Source: Alkalinema sp. RU_4_3 (GTDB lineage Bacteria; Cyanobacteriota; Cyanobacteriia; Leptolyngbyales; Leptolyngbyaceae). Taken from it: 39,089 nt of DNA. Each line of letters begins with the position of its first letter. Positions within the stretch are counted from its first letter, which is position 1. The stretch is from NCBI GenBank assembly GCA_012031975.1, contig JAAUSA010000018.1, positions 1 through 39,089 on the forward strand. Direction: 5' to 3'. The position numbers and the translations under genes are program-made. Below the pieces are notes generated by a model. That model was not told the origin of the DNA. It did not search any database and was given only the letters and a program-made list of their open reading frames with translations. Below, piece by piece: positions 19,201 to 27,616 of this stretch.

Positions 19201-19686
19201 TTGATAGGTATGGGCACTGCGAATGGTCGTGGTGACTGTGTTGAGCAGGGTTTCGCGGCGGAGATTGCGGCGGAGTTCTTCTGTCCTGGCCTTGAGGACA
19301 CCATGGGTCTCCGAGGCCTGCCGCACCACCTGGCGGAGCTCTTCGTCATCCCAGGGCTTGGTGACATACTTAAAGACCTTGCCTGAATTGATCGCCTCGA
19401 CCAAATCATCGACGTCTGTGTAGCCCGTCAAGATAATCCGAATGATGTCGGGATAGCGCTTGGCCGTCAGACTCAGGAACTCTGTCCCGCTCATCAACGG
19501 CATGCGCTGGTCCGAAATAATTACGGCCACATCCCCTTCGCGCTCAAGAATCTCTAAGGCCATGGGGCCATTATCAGCTCTTAAGACACGGTACTCTCGA
19601 TGAAAGGTGCGATAGAGCAGATCTAGATTATCTGGTTCATCGTCCACCACAAGGAGCTTTTGCTTTTTACTCTCACGAGTGACCAT
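16248..19686 (-). CDS. cyaC: CyaC-type hybrid sensor adenylate cyclase (REC-GAF-GAF-HK-REC-cyclase), frameshifted
   Basis: About 1145 residues from the ATG at 19686. Order: REC1 (10-118, phospho-Asp about 59), two GAF domains (about 145-300 and 315-480), HisKA with His about 521 in NISHEFRTPL, HATPase_c (SNAMKFTPAG, ADTGIGI, GTGLGL), REC2 (about 770-890, Asp about 841) and a class III cyclase. The cyclase metal Asp residues are in LFSDIVGF (963) and FMGDAIMALF (1007), with the purine-binding Lys at 1003. After CGIHQGTAVVG the frame breaks at the CCCC run 16482-16485. Removing one base restores MFGGAARSDYTAIGPSVNIAARLQ. Thr in DYTAIG replaces the purine-binding Asp, which marks class IIIb, the bicarbonate-responsive group. 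The Asn and Arg of NIAAR are present. It makes cAMP in response to phosphorelay input. Domain order matches CyaC of filamentous cyanobacteria. Confidence 0.9.
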
Positions 19687-19822
19687 GCACCAATCTCCGG
19701 ATGCCAAAGCAAGATAAACAACAGGTTGAGAAGGTCATGTACTTGGGTTATGCGGTCCCAGTTGCCTGAGTCAACATAATCGTCCTTCTGTAGATAATTT
19801 GCCCAAGGAGCAGGGGGTACTA

Positions 19823-19838
19823 ACCTAAATCATTAGGT
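19823..19838. promoter_or_regulatory. short palindrome upstream of cyaC
   Basis: ACCTAA-ATCA-TTAGGT is a perfect 6-bp dyad with a 4-nt centre, 137 nt upstream of the cyaC start codon and 5 nt from the CRP-like site. It could be a second operator half. The binding protein is unknown. Confidence 0.3.
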
Positions 19839-19842
19839 CTAA

Positions 19843-19856
19843 GTGATATAAATCAC
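19843..19856. promoter_or_regulatory. candidate CRP/SyCRP1-type binding site upstream of cyaC
   Basis: GTGAT-ATAA-ATCAC is a perfect 5-bp dyad. It matches the inner ten bases of the cAMP-receptor consensus TGTGA-N6-TCACA, which cyanobacterial SyCRP1 shares; only the outermost T and A are missing. It lies 157 nt upstream of cyaC and 270 nt upstream of nrdR, in the divergent intergenic region. Feedback of cAMP on cyaC is an inference. Confidence 0.45.
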
Positions 19857-20007
19857 GGTTCTAACAAATGGCTGAGGCAATAGTACGGATAAACTTTCGT
19901 AGCTTATCCCTGCTGATTCCTTTCTCCATAATTCCCCGGATGGCAGGGCCGCTCACTATCTAAACTGATCCAGATTGTTCTAAAACCCAAGCAGAGTATT
20001 AGCTATA

Positions 20008-20065
20008 AGGGAACTCTGGATCAAATCCTCCCACTGATCCCCAATCGCTACATGTAGAGTTCCCT
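20008..20065. repeat. 10-bp inverted repeat upstream of nrdR
   Basis: AGGGAACTCT (20008-20017) is matched by AGAGTTCCCT (20056-20065), perfect arms 38 nt apart. The right arm ends 18 nt before the -35 element of nrdR. Purpose unknown: spaced operator sites or a remnant repeat. Confidence 0.4.
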
Positions 20066-20082
20066 AACAACTTTTATCATTC

Positions 20083-20111
20083 TTGACACTAGGGGTATCA
20101 TATTCTCTAGT
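20083..20111 (+). promoter_or_regulatory. sigma-70-type promoter of nrdR
   Basis: TTGACA (20083-20088) is a perfect -35 box, followed after 17 nt by TCTAGT (20106-20111), 4 of 6 for the -10. Predicted initiation is only about 8 nt before the nrdR start codon, so the mRNA would have a very short leader. Confidence 0.5.
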
Positions 20112-20126
20112 TTATTCAGAGCCTTC

Positions 20127-20606
20127 ATGCGTTGTCCTCTCTGCTCTAACTTAGAAAATCGGGTGCTGGAGTCTCGTGCAGCAGACGGCGGACATAGCGT
20201 CCGTCGCCGTCGTGAATGTCTCAATCCTGCCTGTGGCCATCGGTTTACGACCTATGAGCGGATTGATACAGTACCGATTACGATCCTCAAGCGAGATGGG
20301 CGGCGGGAGAGCTTCGATCGCAACAAAATTATCTCGGGCCTCCAGCGGGCCTGTGACAAAACCTCACTCAGCTTTGACCAGGTTGAAGAAATTACCTCCC
20401 TCGTTGAGGCTACCCTCCAGAAGATGGCTAATCGGGATATTCCCAGTACCGAAATTGGTGAACTGGTCCTACAGCATTTGCGATCGCTCAATGAGGTTGC
20501 CTACATTCGCTTCGCCTCGGTCTACTCACAGTTTCAGAGTATTCAAGACTTTATGGTGATAGTGCGTCAGATGCAAACCTCCCCGGAGGCTGAGACCGAG
20601 GGCTAA
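20127..20606 (+). CDS. nrdR: NrdR transcriptional repressor of ribonucleotide reductase genes
   Basis: A 159-residue protein. An N-terminal zinc ribbon (MRCPLCSN, then SVRRRRECLNPACGHRFTTYERI) is followed by an ATP-cone domain (about 49-139; VPITILKRDGRRESFDRNKI, VAYIRFASVY). NrdR senses ATP/dATP and represses ribonucleotide reductase genes by binding NrdR boxes. The second Cys pair here is CLNPAC (C-x4-C) rather than the usual C-x2-C. The gene is divergent from cyaC and has its own promoter. I saw no NrdR box in front of it and there is no nrd gene in the window. Confidence 0.95.
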   Translation: MRCPLCSNLENRVLESRAADGGHSVRRRRECLNPACGHRFTTYERIDTVPITILKRDGRRESFDRNKIISGLQRACDKTSLSFDQVEEITSLVEATLQKMANRDIPSTEIGELVLQHLRSLNEVAYIRFASVYSQFQSIQDFMVIVRQMQTSPEAETEG

Positions 20607-20813
20607 CCCCTTGAATTTACTTAGCATACTGATTTTTCTGGCACTGCCTATACCTAAAGTTATAGAAAATATACGGATTGAATCTGAAGATATGCCCTCC
20701 GATAGGATGCGACTATGCAATTTCTAGGGGAGAATGGATCGCAGTATTAGGTGGCCGACGTTAATTCCTGATGCCGATGTCTGACCCAGTTATTCCGTTG
20801 CAGAAGAATTATT

Positions 20814-22526
20814 ATGGTGCAACCCGCTGTCCGTCTAGCCCTAGAAGATGAGATTGTCGCCCAAGCCTTAGGCAGCATTCGGTTTGGGCGATTGGACGCC
20901 TATGTGCATCCCACACTAGGGGCCATTCTGGAACCCTCGAATCAGCCCCTAACGCGGGTTCCCAAAATTACACCGATTTTGCAGGTGCCGCCAGCCCCCC
21001 AGGTCTTTATCGGTCGGCATTTGGAACTGGCCCATGGGATTGCGGCGATCGTTGCCCATCGATCGATGGAGATCTGCGGCCCGTCGGGTATTGGAAAGTC
21101 ACTTTTTCTGCGTCAACTGGCCCACCATCCCCAGGTGACCACCTCCCACCCCGATGGGATTCTATTTTTGACAGAACGACTGGTGGGTGGTGATCTCTAT
21201 CAGAAGCTGTTTGATACTTTTTACTACACCTACCCCGATGCGCGATTGAGTGAAGCGGACCTGAAGTTGGTCCTGCGCGATCGCCAGGCTTTGATTTTGG
21301 TGGATGAGCTGGTGGATGGGGCGGAGACGATTTGCCAGCTCCATCAGTTGATGCCCCAGAGCACCCTAGTGGTCGCCACCGAAACGCCCCTGTTGCCAGC
21401 GCTGATGTATACACTGTGGCTGCCACCCCTGTTGGAGGAGGAGGCCCTGCAGTTGGCGGAGCGGCAGCATTGTCTGTCTGTGGAGGAGCAGGCGATAGTC
21501 TCGGCCTGCTGGCGGGAAACCCAGGGCAATCCCCGTCAACTCCTGCGGCGGGCCTTTTTAGCCCAGCGCCTAGAGGGCGGCTGGAGCCAGGAGATCCCAA
21601 CGACCCAGGACCTTTGGGTGTCTGTGTTTGAGGGATTGATGACTGCGGAGCAGTGGATCATGGCGCTGTTGATTGCCCTGGAGGGAGGTGGGGTGACTTC
21701 GGCACAGATTGCCGCCATTACGGGACCCCAGGAGCCGGGACCGAGTTTGCGTTCTGTGGTGCAGTCCCAGTTGGTCACCCTGCGGCAGGGGCGCTATTGG
21801 CTGACGGAATTACCGCCTAGGGATTGGGCTCAATCTTTTAAGGCCGAGGCTTGGATGGAGCGGGTTTGGGCCTATGTATTGCCCCAGATGGGCAGGCCCG
21901 CCACCGTCCAACAACTGGCGGATATGGCCTGGCTGTGGGCCATGGCCCGGTGGCTGCGGCGATCGCAGCGCCACGAGGACCTGTTGCAGTTGGGGCGATG
22001 GCTGTCGCCGATGCTGCTGCTGACCAAGCAGTGGGAGGACTGGAGCAAGCTGTTGCAATGGATGTTGCAGAGCAGTTGGCAACTGCAGGATAGCCAAACC
22101 CCAGGGGTGGTGTCGGAGGGCTGGATTTGGCAGCAGTTGGCGGTGCTGGCGGGCTGTCGGGAGGATGTCACCCAGGCCTATGATGCCTATACCCAGGCCC
22201 TGAAGCGCTATCGCCAGGGGGGCGATCTGCCCCAGGCGGAACTGATGGCGCGCTGTCGGCAGCGTCTGATGGTGGATATGGTGCCCACAAAAACTGCCAA
22301 GGCTGGGCCAGGCAAGCGCGATACCTTCCGAGTGACCGCTTCGCGCGCTAGTCGCCGTCAGGTGAATTTGGCCCTGGGGGTGATCGGGGCTGTGACCTTT
22401 GGGGTGACGTTAGTGGTGGGGCTGTTGGTGCAGCGTCTCTGGAGTCCCGAGGCGAGTCTGGACCAGTCGCCGATTCCAGTTTCTTCCCCCGATCCTCAGA
22501 AGCCCCAGGAGCATCGTTGGGATTAG
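20814..22526 (+). CDS. STAND-like NTPase with C-terminal membrane anchor
   Basis: A 570-residue protein that I cannot name. After about 60 unassigned residues comes a nucleotide-binding domain. VFIGRHLEL precedes it, as in ORC/STAND ATPases, then Walker A GPSGIGKS (89-96), Walker B ALILVDEL (159-166), a sensor-like STLVVATET and the GNPRQLL motif that replaces GxP in STAND proteins. A winged-helix-like part, a Trp-rich helical region and TPR-like helices (DVTQAYDAYTQALKRY) follow. Near the end a basic stretch (RASRRQ) leads into one membrane helix (about 518-540) and a Pro-rich tail of about 30 residues. No effector enzyme domain is visible. The stop codon overlaps that of the convergent DUF2079 gene by a few bases. 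Confidence 0.7.
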   Translation: MVQPAVRLALEDEIVAQALGSIRFGRLDAYVHPTLGAILEPSNQPLTRVPKITPILQVPPAPQVFIGRHLELAHGIAAIVAHRSMEICGPSGIGKSLFLRQLAHHPQVTTSHPDGILFLTERLVGGDLYQKLFDTFYYTYPDARLSEADLKLVLRDRQALILVDELVDGAETICQLHQLMPQSTLVVATETPLLPALMYTLWLPPLLEEEALQLAERQHCLSVEEQAIVSACWRETQGNPRQLLRRAFLAQRLEGGWSQEIPTTQDLWVSVFEGLMTAEQWIMALLIALEGGGVTSAQIAAITGPQEPGPSLRSVVQSQLVTLRQGRYWLTELPPRDWAQSFKAEAWMERVWAYVLPQMGRPATVQQLADMAWLWAMARWLRRSQRHEDLLQLGRWLSPMLLLTKQWEDWSKLLQWMLQSSWQLQDSQTPGVVSEGWIWQQLAVLAGCREDVTQAYDAYTQALKRYRQGGDLPQAELMARCRQRLMVDMVPTKTAKAGPGKRDTFRVTASRASRRQVNLALGVIGAVTFGVTLVVGLLVQRLWSPEASLDQSPIPVSSPDPQKPQEHRWD

Positions 22527-23920
22527 TGGGGACCGAATAGGTAGATGCCGTCTTGATCGCTCAGCAGCCGTTTTGTTGGATCCTGCTTGGCGGTGGCGAT
22601 CAAGCGATCGAGGTTTTGCTGCTTCTCGGGATTGCCAGGGTGGCGGCGATCGAGCAGGATGTAGTCGATATTCGTCAACTGCTGGGCGATGCTTTGCTCA
22701 GGAATCGTGATTTTGAGGATTTTGCGGTGGGCCAGGTGGGGGGCCAGTTTTGCGGTGGCGAGGACTGGGGATTGGGGCGGGATCTGGGCGATCGCACTGC
22801 GGCTGGCCTGCCAGTTGTCGAGGTGCTCCAGATAGCGCCAACCCAGGTAGCTGAACTTAGACAGGCAGAGAAACATCAATAGACTCCAAAGCAAAACCAG
22901 GCGCCGCCGTCGGAACCAAGGCCGTTGGGTGGTTTGGGCGATCACCTGGAGGGCCGCCAGCCAAAGAAAGGGAATTACAGGTAAGGAATATTGATGGACT
23001 AGGTCCTTCTGGGGATAGTAGGTGGTGATAAGGTTGATCGCGATCGTTGGCACCGCAGGAATCAAGGGCAATAGCGCTGGTCCTAACTTCAGGCCCCAAA
23101 CCCAGGGTAAAAACAGCAGCAGCAGATAGAACAGGTTATCCCCCGTGGCGATCCGCCCAAGCCACAGTCCTGGCTTTAGCACGACGCTTGCCAAAATCCC
23201 GCCGATCGAATCCCCAAACTCGGCATAGCGGGCGATCGATTCCACGCCACCACTCCGAAAACTCGGAATCACCCACTGTGTCACGGTGTAAAACCATAGT
23301 CCACCGAGGGCAAGGGCGATCAATCCCGGCAGCTGACGTTTGGTCACAAGCAACCATAGCCCTAGCCCCGCGATATTCAGTGCCAGGGAATCCCGGCAGC
23401 CTAGGGTCAGAATGATGGCGATCGTAAACCCCACGACCTTACCCGCCCGCGCTGCCCAAACCGCCCCCAGAATTAAGGGCACGGCGATCACCTCCGGGTG
23501 GAAGTCAAACAGGTTGACGTTAAAGACCAAGGGCTGGAGCAGGTAGACAGCGGCGAGGCTGTTGGACCAAGGTTTGCTCAGACCTGCTTGCTCAGCTAGC
23601 TTCCAAGTCACTAAACCGCCACTGGCCAGGGCGATCGCCTGCACCCCCAACAGCCAATAGACCGAAGGATAGATCCGGTACAGCAGTGATAGCCCGTAGA
23701 GTATCCAGTCGGCATGGCCCCCCATGAAATGGTAGCCCCAGAAGGAAACGATCGGCGTTTCCCCTTGGCTAATTAGGTAGGCCGCCTGATCGAAATAGCT
23801 CAAGTCCATGGCCGTGGACTGGAACAACAGATGCCGAGCGCAGCTATAGACCATCAACACCAGGGCATAGAGCGCGACCCAACCCCGGAGCGATCGCGGA
23901 AACTGACGGATAAAATCCAT
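22523..23920 (-). CDS. DUF2079 family polytopic membrane protein
   Basis: About 465 residues from the ATG at 23920; a TTG 24 nt upstream is also in frame. It has around 10 hydrophobic helices and the DUF2079 signatures: DLSYFDQAAYLISQGETP near the N-terminus, GGHADWILYGLSLLYRIYPS, and NLFDFHPEVIAVPLILGA. The family resembles GT-C glycosyltransferases/mannosyltransferases, with acidic residues in the first external loop (DLSYFDQ), but no substrate is established. The C-terminal about 80 residues are soluble. It converges on the STAND ATPase gene. Confidence 0.85.
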   Translation of the reverse strand: MDFIRQFPRSLRGWVALYALVLMVYSCARHLLFQSTAMDLSYFDQAAYLISQGETPIVSFWGYHFMGGHADWILYGLSLLYRIYPSVYWLLGVQAIALASGGLVTWKLAEQAGLSKPWSNSLAAVYLLQPLVFNVNLFDFHPEVIAVPLILGAVWAARAGKVVGFTIAIILTLGCRDSLALNIAGLGLWLLVTKRQLPGLIALALGGLWFYTVTQWVIPSFRSGGVESIARYAEFGDSIGGILASVVLKPGLWLGRIATGDNLFYLLLLFLPWVWGLKLGPALLPLIPAVPTIAINLITTYYPQKDLVHQYSLPVIPFLWLAALQVIAQTTQRPWFRRRRLVLLWSLLMFLCLSKFSYLGWRYLEHLDNWQASRSAIAQIPPQSPVLATAKLAPHLAHRKILKITIPEQSIAQQLTNIDYILLDRRHPGNPEKQQNLDRLIATAKQDPTKRLLSDQDGIYLFGPH

Positions 23921-23959
23921 GGACCTAGGGGGAAACGACGACAATTGAGCGTTCCCATG

Positions 23960-24547
23960 CTATCGCCTGACGGGGTTGTTTTTTAACTGGCGTAGTTCGG
24001 CCTCGCTCAGATCGCGCCATTGGCCGCTAGCTAAATCCTCCAAATGCAGGTGGCCGATCTGGGTTCGCACCAATCGGAGTGTGGGGAAGCCGATCGCCGC
24101 CGTCATTCGGCGTACCTGGCGATTGCGGCCCTCGGTCAGGGTGATGGATAGCCAGGCGGTGGGGATGGATTGGCGCGATCGAATGGGGGGGACGCGATCG
24201 GCGAGGTTTGGCGCTTTGATTAGCTTCACCTGGGCAGGTTTGGTCCGATAGTCTTGGATTTTGAGGCCGCCTTGGATCAGGGGGAGAAGATCGCTATCGC
24301 TCGGCTGGTTTTCCACCTGAACCCAATAGGTGCGCGGATGTTCAAACTTCGGGTGACTGAGGCGATGCTGGAGCGGACCGTCGCTGGTCAGCAGCATCAG
24401 GCCTTCGCTGTCGTAGTCCAGTCGACCGACCGGATAGATGTCGGGCAAGTCAATGAATTGTTTCAGCGTGACCTTCTCTGAGCCATCGGAACTGAACTGG
24501 CTCAGGACATTGAAGGGTTTGCTGAACAGAATGTAGCGATGGGGCAT
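23960..24547 (-). CDS. rluE: 23S rRNA pseudouridine synthase, RsuA/RluE-type
   Basis: A 195-residue protein from the ATG at 24547 ([12 protein letters not shown]). The catalytic motif is [19 protein letters not shown] (about 41-59), with the conserved Asp. [25 protein letters not shown] is the second family motif. RluE-type enzymes lack the S4 domain and isomerise a uridine in 23S rRNA (U2457 in E. coli); exact target here is inferred from homology. It is the likely downstream partner of the Uma2 gene, 14 nt apart. Confidence 0.9.
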   Translation of the reverse strand: MPHRYILFSKPFNVLSQFSSDGSEKVTLKQFIDLPDIYPVGRLDYDSEGLMLLTSDGPLQHRLSHPKFEHPRTYWVQVENQPSDSDLLPLIQGGLKIQDYRTKPAQVKLIKAPNLADRVPPIRSRQSIPTAWLSITLTEGRNRQVRRMTAAIGFPTLRLVRTQIGHLHLEDLASGQWRDLSEAELRQLKNNPVRR

Positions 24548-24561
24548 AGGGGTCAATAGCC

Positions 24562-25137
24562 CTACAAAATGCCACTTAAGTTGAGTACAAACCCCGGCAG
24601 TTCAGGATTGCAGTCAACCTGGCTGGGCTGATTCAAGACTACTACGGATTGATCCGATCGATAGACCTCCACCTGTTTGCCCTTAGGGTTGATCAGCAGC
24701 CCTAGCACAGCGCCATTGCTGATATATTCCCGCATCTTTTCCTGCAAGGCCGTCAGCGAATCCGTCGCCGAGCGAATCTCCACCACAAAATCCGGGCATA
24801 GGGGCGGAAACTTCTGCTGTTGCGCGGCGGTGAGGGCTTCCCAGCGGTCGAGCCGGACCCAGGCTGCATCGGGGGAGCGATCGGCTCCATTGGGTAGCTT
24901 AAACCCACTGGAGGAGCTGAACACTTTACCGAGGAGGGTTTGTCGATTCCAGATGATCAGGTCTCCAATCACATCGGCTTCGCGCCCTCCACTTTCTCCT
25001 CCCACTGGCGGCATAATTACCAAATCTCCCATTGCATTGCGTTCAAACATCAGTTCTGGATTGTTGCCGCAGAGTTCATAGAACTGATCGTCCGTCATAT
25101 CGATCGTAGGTTTCAGACAAATCACGTAGGCCGTCAT
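24562..25137 (-). CDS. Uma2 family (DUF820) PD-(D/E)xK-like protein
   Basis: A 191-residue protein from the ATG at 25137 ([23 protein letters not shown]). An earlier in-frame Met at 25170 is less likely. Family motifs are [32 protein letters not shown], and the nuclease-like core [22 protein letters not shown], where PD...E..K are candidate metal and catalytic residues. Uma2 proteins are very numerous in cyanobacteria and have a restriction-endonuclease-like fold; no biological role is firmly known. It lies between rluE and the psbA terminator, on the same strand. Confidence 0.9.
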   Translation of the reverse strand: MTAYVICLKPTIDMTDDQFYELCGNNPELMFERNAMGDLVIMPPVGGESGGREADVIGDLIIWNRQTLLGKVFSSSSGFKLPNGADRSPDAAWVRLDRWEALTAAQQQKFPPLCPDFVVEIRSATDSLTALQEKMREYISNGAVLGLLINPKGKQVEVYRSDQSVVVLNQPSQVDCNPELPGFVLNLSGIL

Positions 25138-25182
25138 GGACAGATCTCCGCATCTCAGGAGCCCTTTCATTCTATCGCAACT

Positions 25183-25217
25183 AAAAACCCCCGCTACCCA
25201 TTGGGTAGCGGGGGTTT
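25183..25217 (-). terminator. intrinsic terminator of psbA
   Basis: On the minus strand, about 15 bp pair in AAACCCCCGCTACCCA and TGGGTAGCGGGGGTTT, with a minimal loop and a TTTTT tail. It starts 23 nt after the psbA stop codon. Confidence 0.9.
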
Positions 25218-25239
25218 AGTTCTCAACCAATCTCAGGAA

Positions 25240-26322
25240 TTAACCGTTGATGGCAGGAGCAGCAACTGCAACAGGTGCAGCAACGCCCGCAGCCAGGTCA
25301 AGAGGGAAATTGTGAGCATTACGCTCGTGCATCACTTCCATACCGAGGTTTGCCCGGTTGATCACGTCAGCCCAGGTGCTCACCACACGACCCTGAGAGT
25401 CGATGATGGACTGGTTGAAGTTGAAACCGTTCAAGTTGAATGCCATCGTGGAGACGCCCAGGGCGGTCATCCAGATACCAACCACAGGCCAGGCGCCGAG
25501 CAAGAAGTGCAAGGAGCGGCTGTTGTTGAAGGAAGCATATTGGAAGATCAAACGACCGAAGTAGCCATGGGCTGCAACGATGTTGTAGGTCTCTTCTTCT
25601 TGGCCAAACTTGTAGCCATAGTTCTGAGATTCAACTTCAGTGGTCTCACGAACCAAGGAAGAAGTCACCAAGGAACCGTGCATTGCGGAGAACAAGCTAC
25701 CACCAAACACACCAGCAACGCCCAACATGTGGAAGGGGTGCATCAGAATGTTGTGCTCAGCTTGGAACACCAACATGAAGTTGAACGTACCGGAGATACC
25801 CAAGGGCATACCATCAGAGAAAGAACCCTGACCGATGGGGTAGATCAAGAAGACTGCGGATGCAGCTGCAACAGGAGCAGAGTAAGCAACGCAAATCCAA
25901 GGACGCATACCCAAACGGTAGGAAAGTTCCCACTCGCGGCCCATGTAGCAGAACACGCCAATCAGGAAGTGGAATACCACCAACTGGTAGGGGCCACCGT
26001 TGTACAACCACTCATCCAAGGAAGCAGCTTCCCAGATAGGGTAGAAGTGAAGACCAATAGCGTTAGAAGAAGGCACAACAGCACCGGAGATGATGTTGTT
26101 ACCGTACATCAGGGAGCCAGCGACGGGCTCACGGATGCCGTCGATGTCCACAGGAGGAGCAGCGACGAAGGCAATGATGAAGCAGATGGTAGCAGAGAGC
26201 AAGGTGGGGATCATCAGGACGCCGAACCAACCGACATAGAGGCGGTTGTTGGTGCTGGTGACCCAGTTGCAGAACTGCGACCAGAGGTTCGCAGATTCAC
26301 GCGTCTGAAGAGTCGTGGTCAT
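25240..26322 (-). CDS. psbA: photosystem II D1 protein
   Basis: A full-length D1 of 360 residues, the core reaction-centre subunit of PSII in the thylakoid membrane. Key residues are in place: Tyr161, Asp170, Glu189, His190, His198 and the C-terminal Asp342-Leu343-Ala344 of the Mn4CaO5 site. A 16-residue extension follows Ala344 and is removed by CtpA. Residue 130 is Glu ([10 protein letters not shown]), the form of high-light or standard D1 variants; Gln130 marks the low-light D1:1 form. The gene has its own promoter and a strong terminator, so it is monocistronic. Other psbA copies are expected elsewhere in the genome. Confidence 0.99.
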   Translation of the reverse strand: MTTTLQTRESANLWSQFCNWVTSTNNRLYVGWFGVLMIPTLLSATICFIIAFVAAPPVDIDGIREPVAGSLMYGNNIISGAVVPSSNAIGLHFYPIWEAASLDEWLYNGGPYQLVVFHFLIGVFCYMGREWELSYRLGMRPWICVAYSAPVAAASAVFLIYPIGQGSFSDGMPLGISGTFNFMLVFQAEHNILMHPFHMLGVAGVFGGSLFSAMHGSLVTSSLVRETTEVESQNYGYKFGQEEETYNIVAAHGYFGRLIFQYASFNNSRSLHFLLGAWPVVGIWMTALGVSTMAFNLNGFNFNQSIIDSQGRVVSTWADVINRANLGMEVMHERNAHNFPLDLAAGVAAPVAVAAPAING

Positions 26323-26369
26323 GGTTTTTATGATGTCGGAGATAAATGTTTCGGTTTCCCGATGAATTA

Positions 26370-26398
26370 AAGATAACCGAACCGTAACGGAATGTAAA
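26370..26398 (-). promoter_or_regulatory. psbA promoter
   Basis: On the minus strand, TTTACA (26398-26393), a 17-nt spacer and TATCTT (26375-26370) fit a sigma-70-type promoter. The leader to the ATG would be about 40 nt, and it lies downstream of the previous gene's terminator. Confidence 0.6.
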
Positions 26399-26444
26399 GG
26401 AGTTTAACAATCTGCTTAGATTTGGAAAGCATATCGATCCCATT

Positions 26445-26481
26445 AAAAAAGCCAAACCGCCTGTAGTGATAGGCGTTTGGC
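26445..26481 (-). terminator. intrinsic terminator of the J-domain/pentapeptide gene
   Basis: On the minus strand, GCCAAACGCCT pairs with AGGCGGTTTGGC (one bulged base) around an 8-nt loop, followed by TTTTTT. It lies about 68 nt after the stop at 26549 and separates that gene from psbA. Confidence 0.85.
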
Positions 26482-26548
26482 CCAAAATTGAGATGGTGAG
26501 CGATCGCTCATATTTGTAACAAAGTCCTCCAGCGAGCCGATCGGCTAT

Positions 26549-27500
26549 CTACCCCACATAGACATGGCCATTGGGCATGATTGCCCCGATCAGCTTCGCC
26601 CCCGTCATCTTCACCATGACGCGATCGTCGTAGCCCACCTTGGCCCCTTCGAGGTTGGCGCCACGCAGGTCGGCACCGGAGAGATCCGCACCAATCAGAT
26701 TTGCCCCCCGCAGGTCCGCATTGGAGAGATCCGCCTCCAGCATATTGGCCCGGAAGAGGTTAGCGTTTTGTAAATTGGACTCAGCTAGGGTAATACGGTG
26801 CAAAAACGCATCACTGAGGTCGGCGTTGCTGAAGTTCGATCGGCTGAAGTTGCGATTCGACAGGTCCTTTTCCTTCAAATCCCGGTTACTAAAGTCCGAG
26901 CCCGAAAAATCTGCCTGGGCCGGGCGAGGGGGAGTGGCTGCCTGCTGGTAGTTGCGCTGGCTGTAGGTTTCTGGCCGAGGTGGGGCGTTGGGTCGGCTGG
27001 CTTCCCGGTATGAGGGAGCTTCCCGAGCAGGCTCCGCCTCGGGGCGATGGTACTCCGGACGGTAGCGCGACTGGGCGTAGTAGTCCGCTGGGGCTGGTTC
27101 TTTTTGGTGCCTGGGGGGGTGGCGGCGGTGGCGCATAGGCGCGGTAGTCCCTTGGATTCGAAGTCTCACTCTTAGCGGCCCGACGGGGTTCTTCCGCCTG
27201 GGGCTGGCGCTGCTTCTGGGAGGCCTGGTAGGCCGCATAGGGGTGATAGCGCTGCTTCTGTTCGGACTGGGGGGCAGAAGGTGGCTTATTCTGGTTCTCC
27301 CGCAGGGTGTCGCGGGCGTAGTTAATTTCTTTGAGCTTCGACTCAGCTAGTTGAATCAAACGCGTGTTGTCCTTCGGAACGCGATCGGGGTGCCAAATAA
27401 ACACCAAGTCCTTATAAGCCTGGGTCACCTCCGCCATCGCTGCGCTCGGTGGGAGTCCCAAGATTTCATAGCACCGACTTAGTTCGTCCCTCGACGCCAT
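26549..27500 (-). CDS. J-domain protein with C-terminal pentapeptide repeats, frameshifted
   Basis: One gene of about 316 residues after correction. The first frame has a J-domain (about 8-65; CYEILGLPPSA, FIWHPDRV with the HPD motif, KEINYARDTL), then a Gln/Pro/Ala-rich linker ending in a run of prolines. The second frame continues the linker (EPAPADYYAQSRYRPEYHRP) and gives about 20 pentapeptide units of the A(D/N)LxX type (DFSNRDL, ADLSNADLRGANL, ADLSGADLRGANL), which build a right-handed beta-helix. Removing one base between 27101 and 27119 (AAAAA or CCCCCCC on the coding strand) joins them. J-domains recruit Hsp70; the pentapeptide helix probably mediates protein contacts. Cyanobacteria carry several such fusions of unknown role. 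Confidence 0.85.
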
Positions 27501-27616
27501 TCACTTCTAGCCCCTACGATTCTCCTGGACATACCTCAATCAGTTTAAAGGCAACCCCGAACAAATACGGTGGTTTCAAAAGGTTATCTTTATCTCTTCT
27601 GGAGGATTGGCCAGGA

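Noticed and set aside
24940-26370. A 476-codon open frame on the plus strand opposite psbA
   Set aside because: It is antisense to an intact D1 gene, shows no family motif, and arises from the codon bias of psbA.
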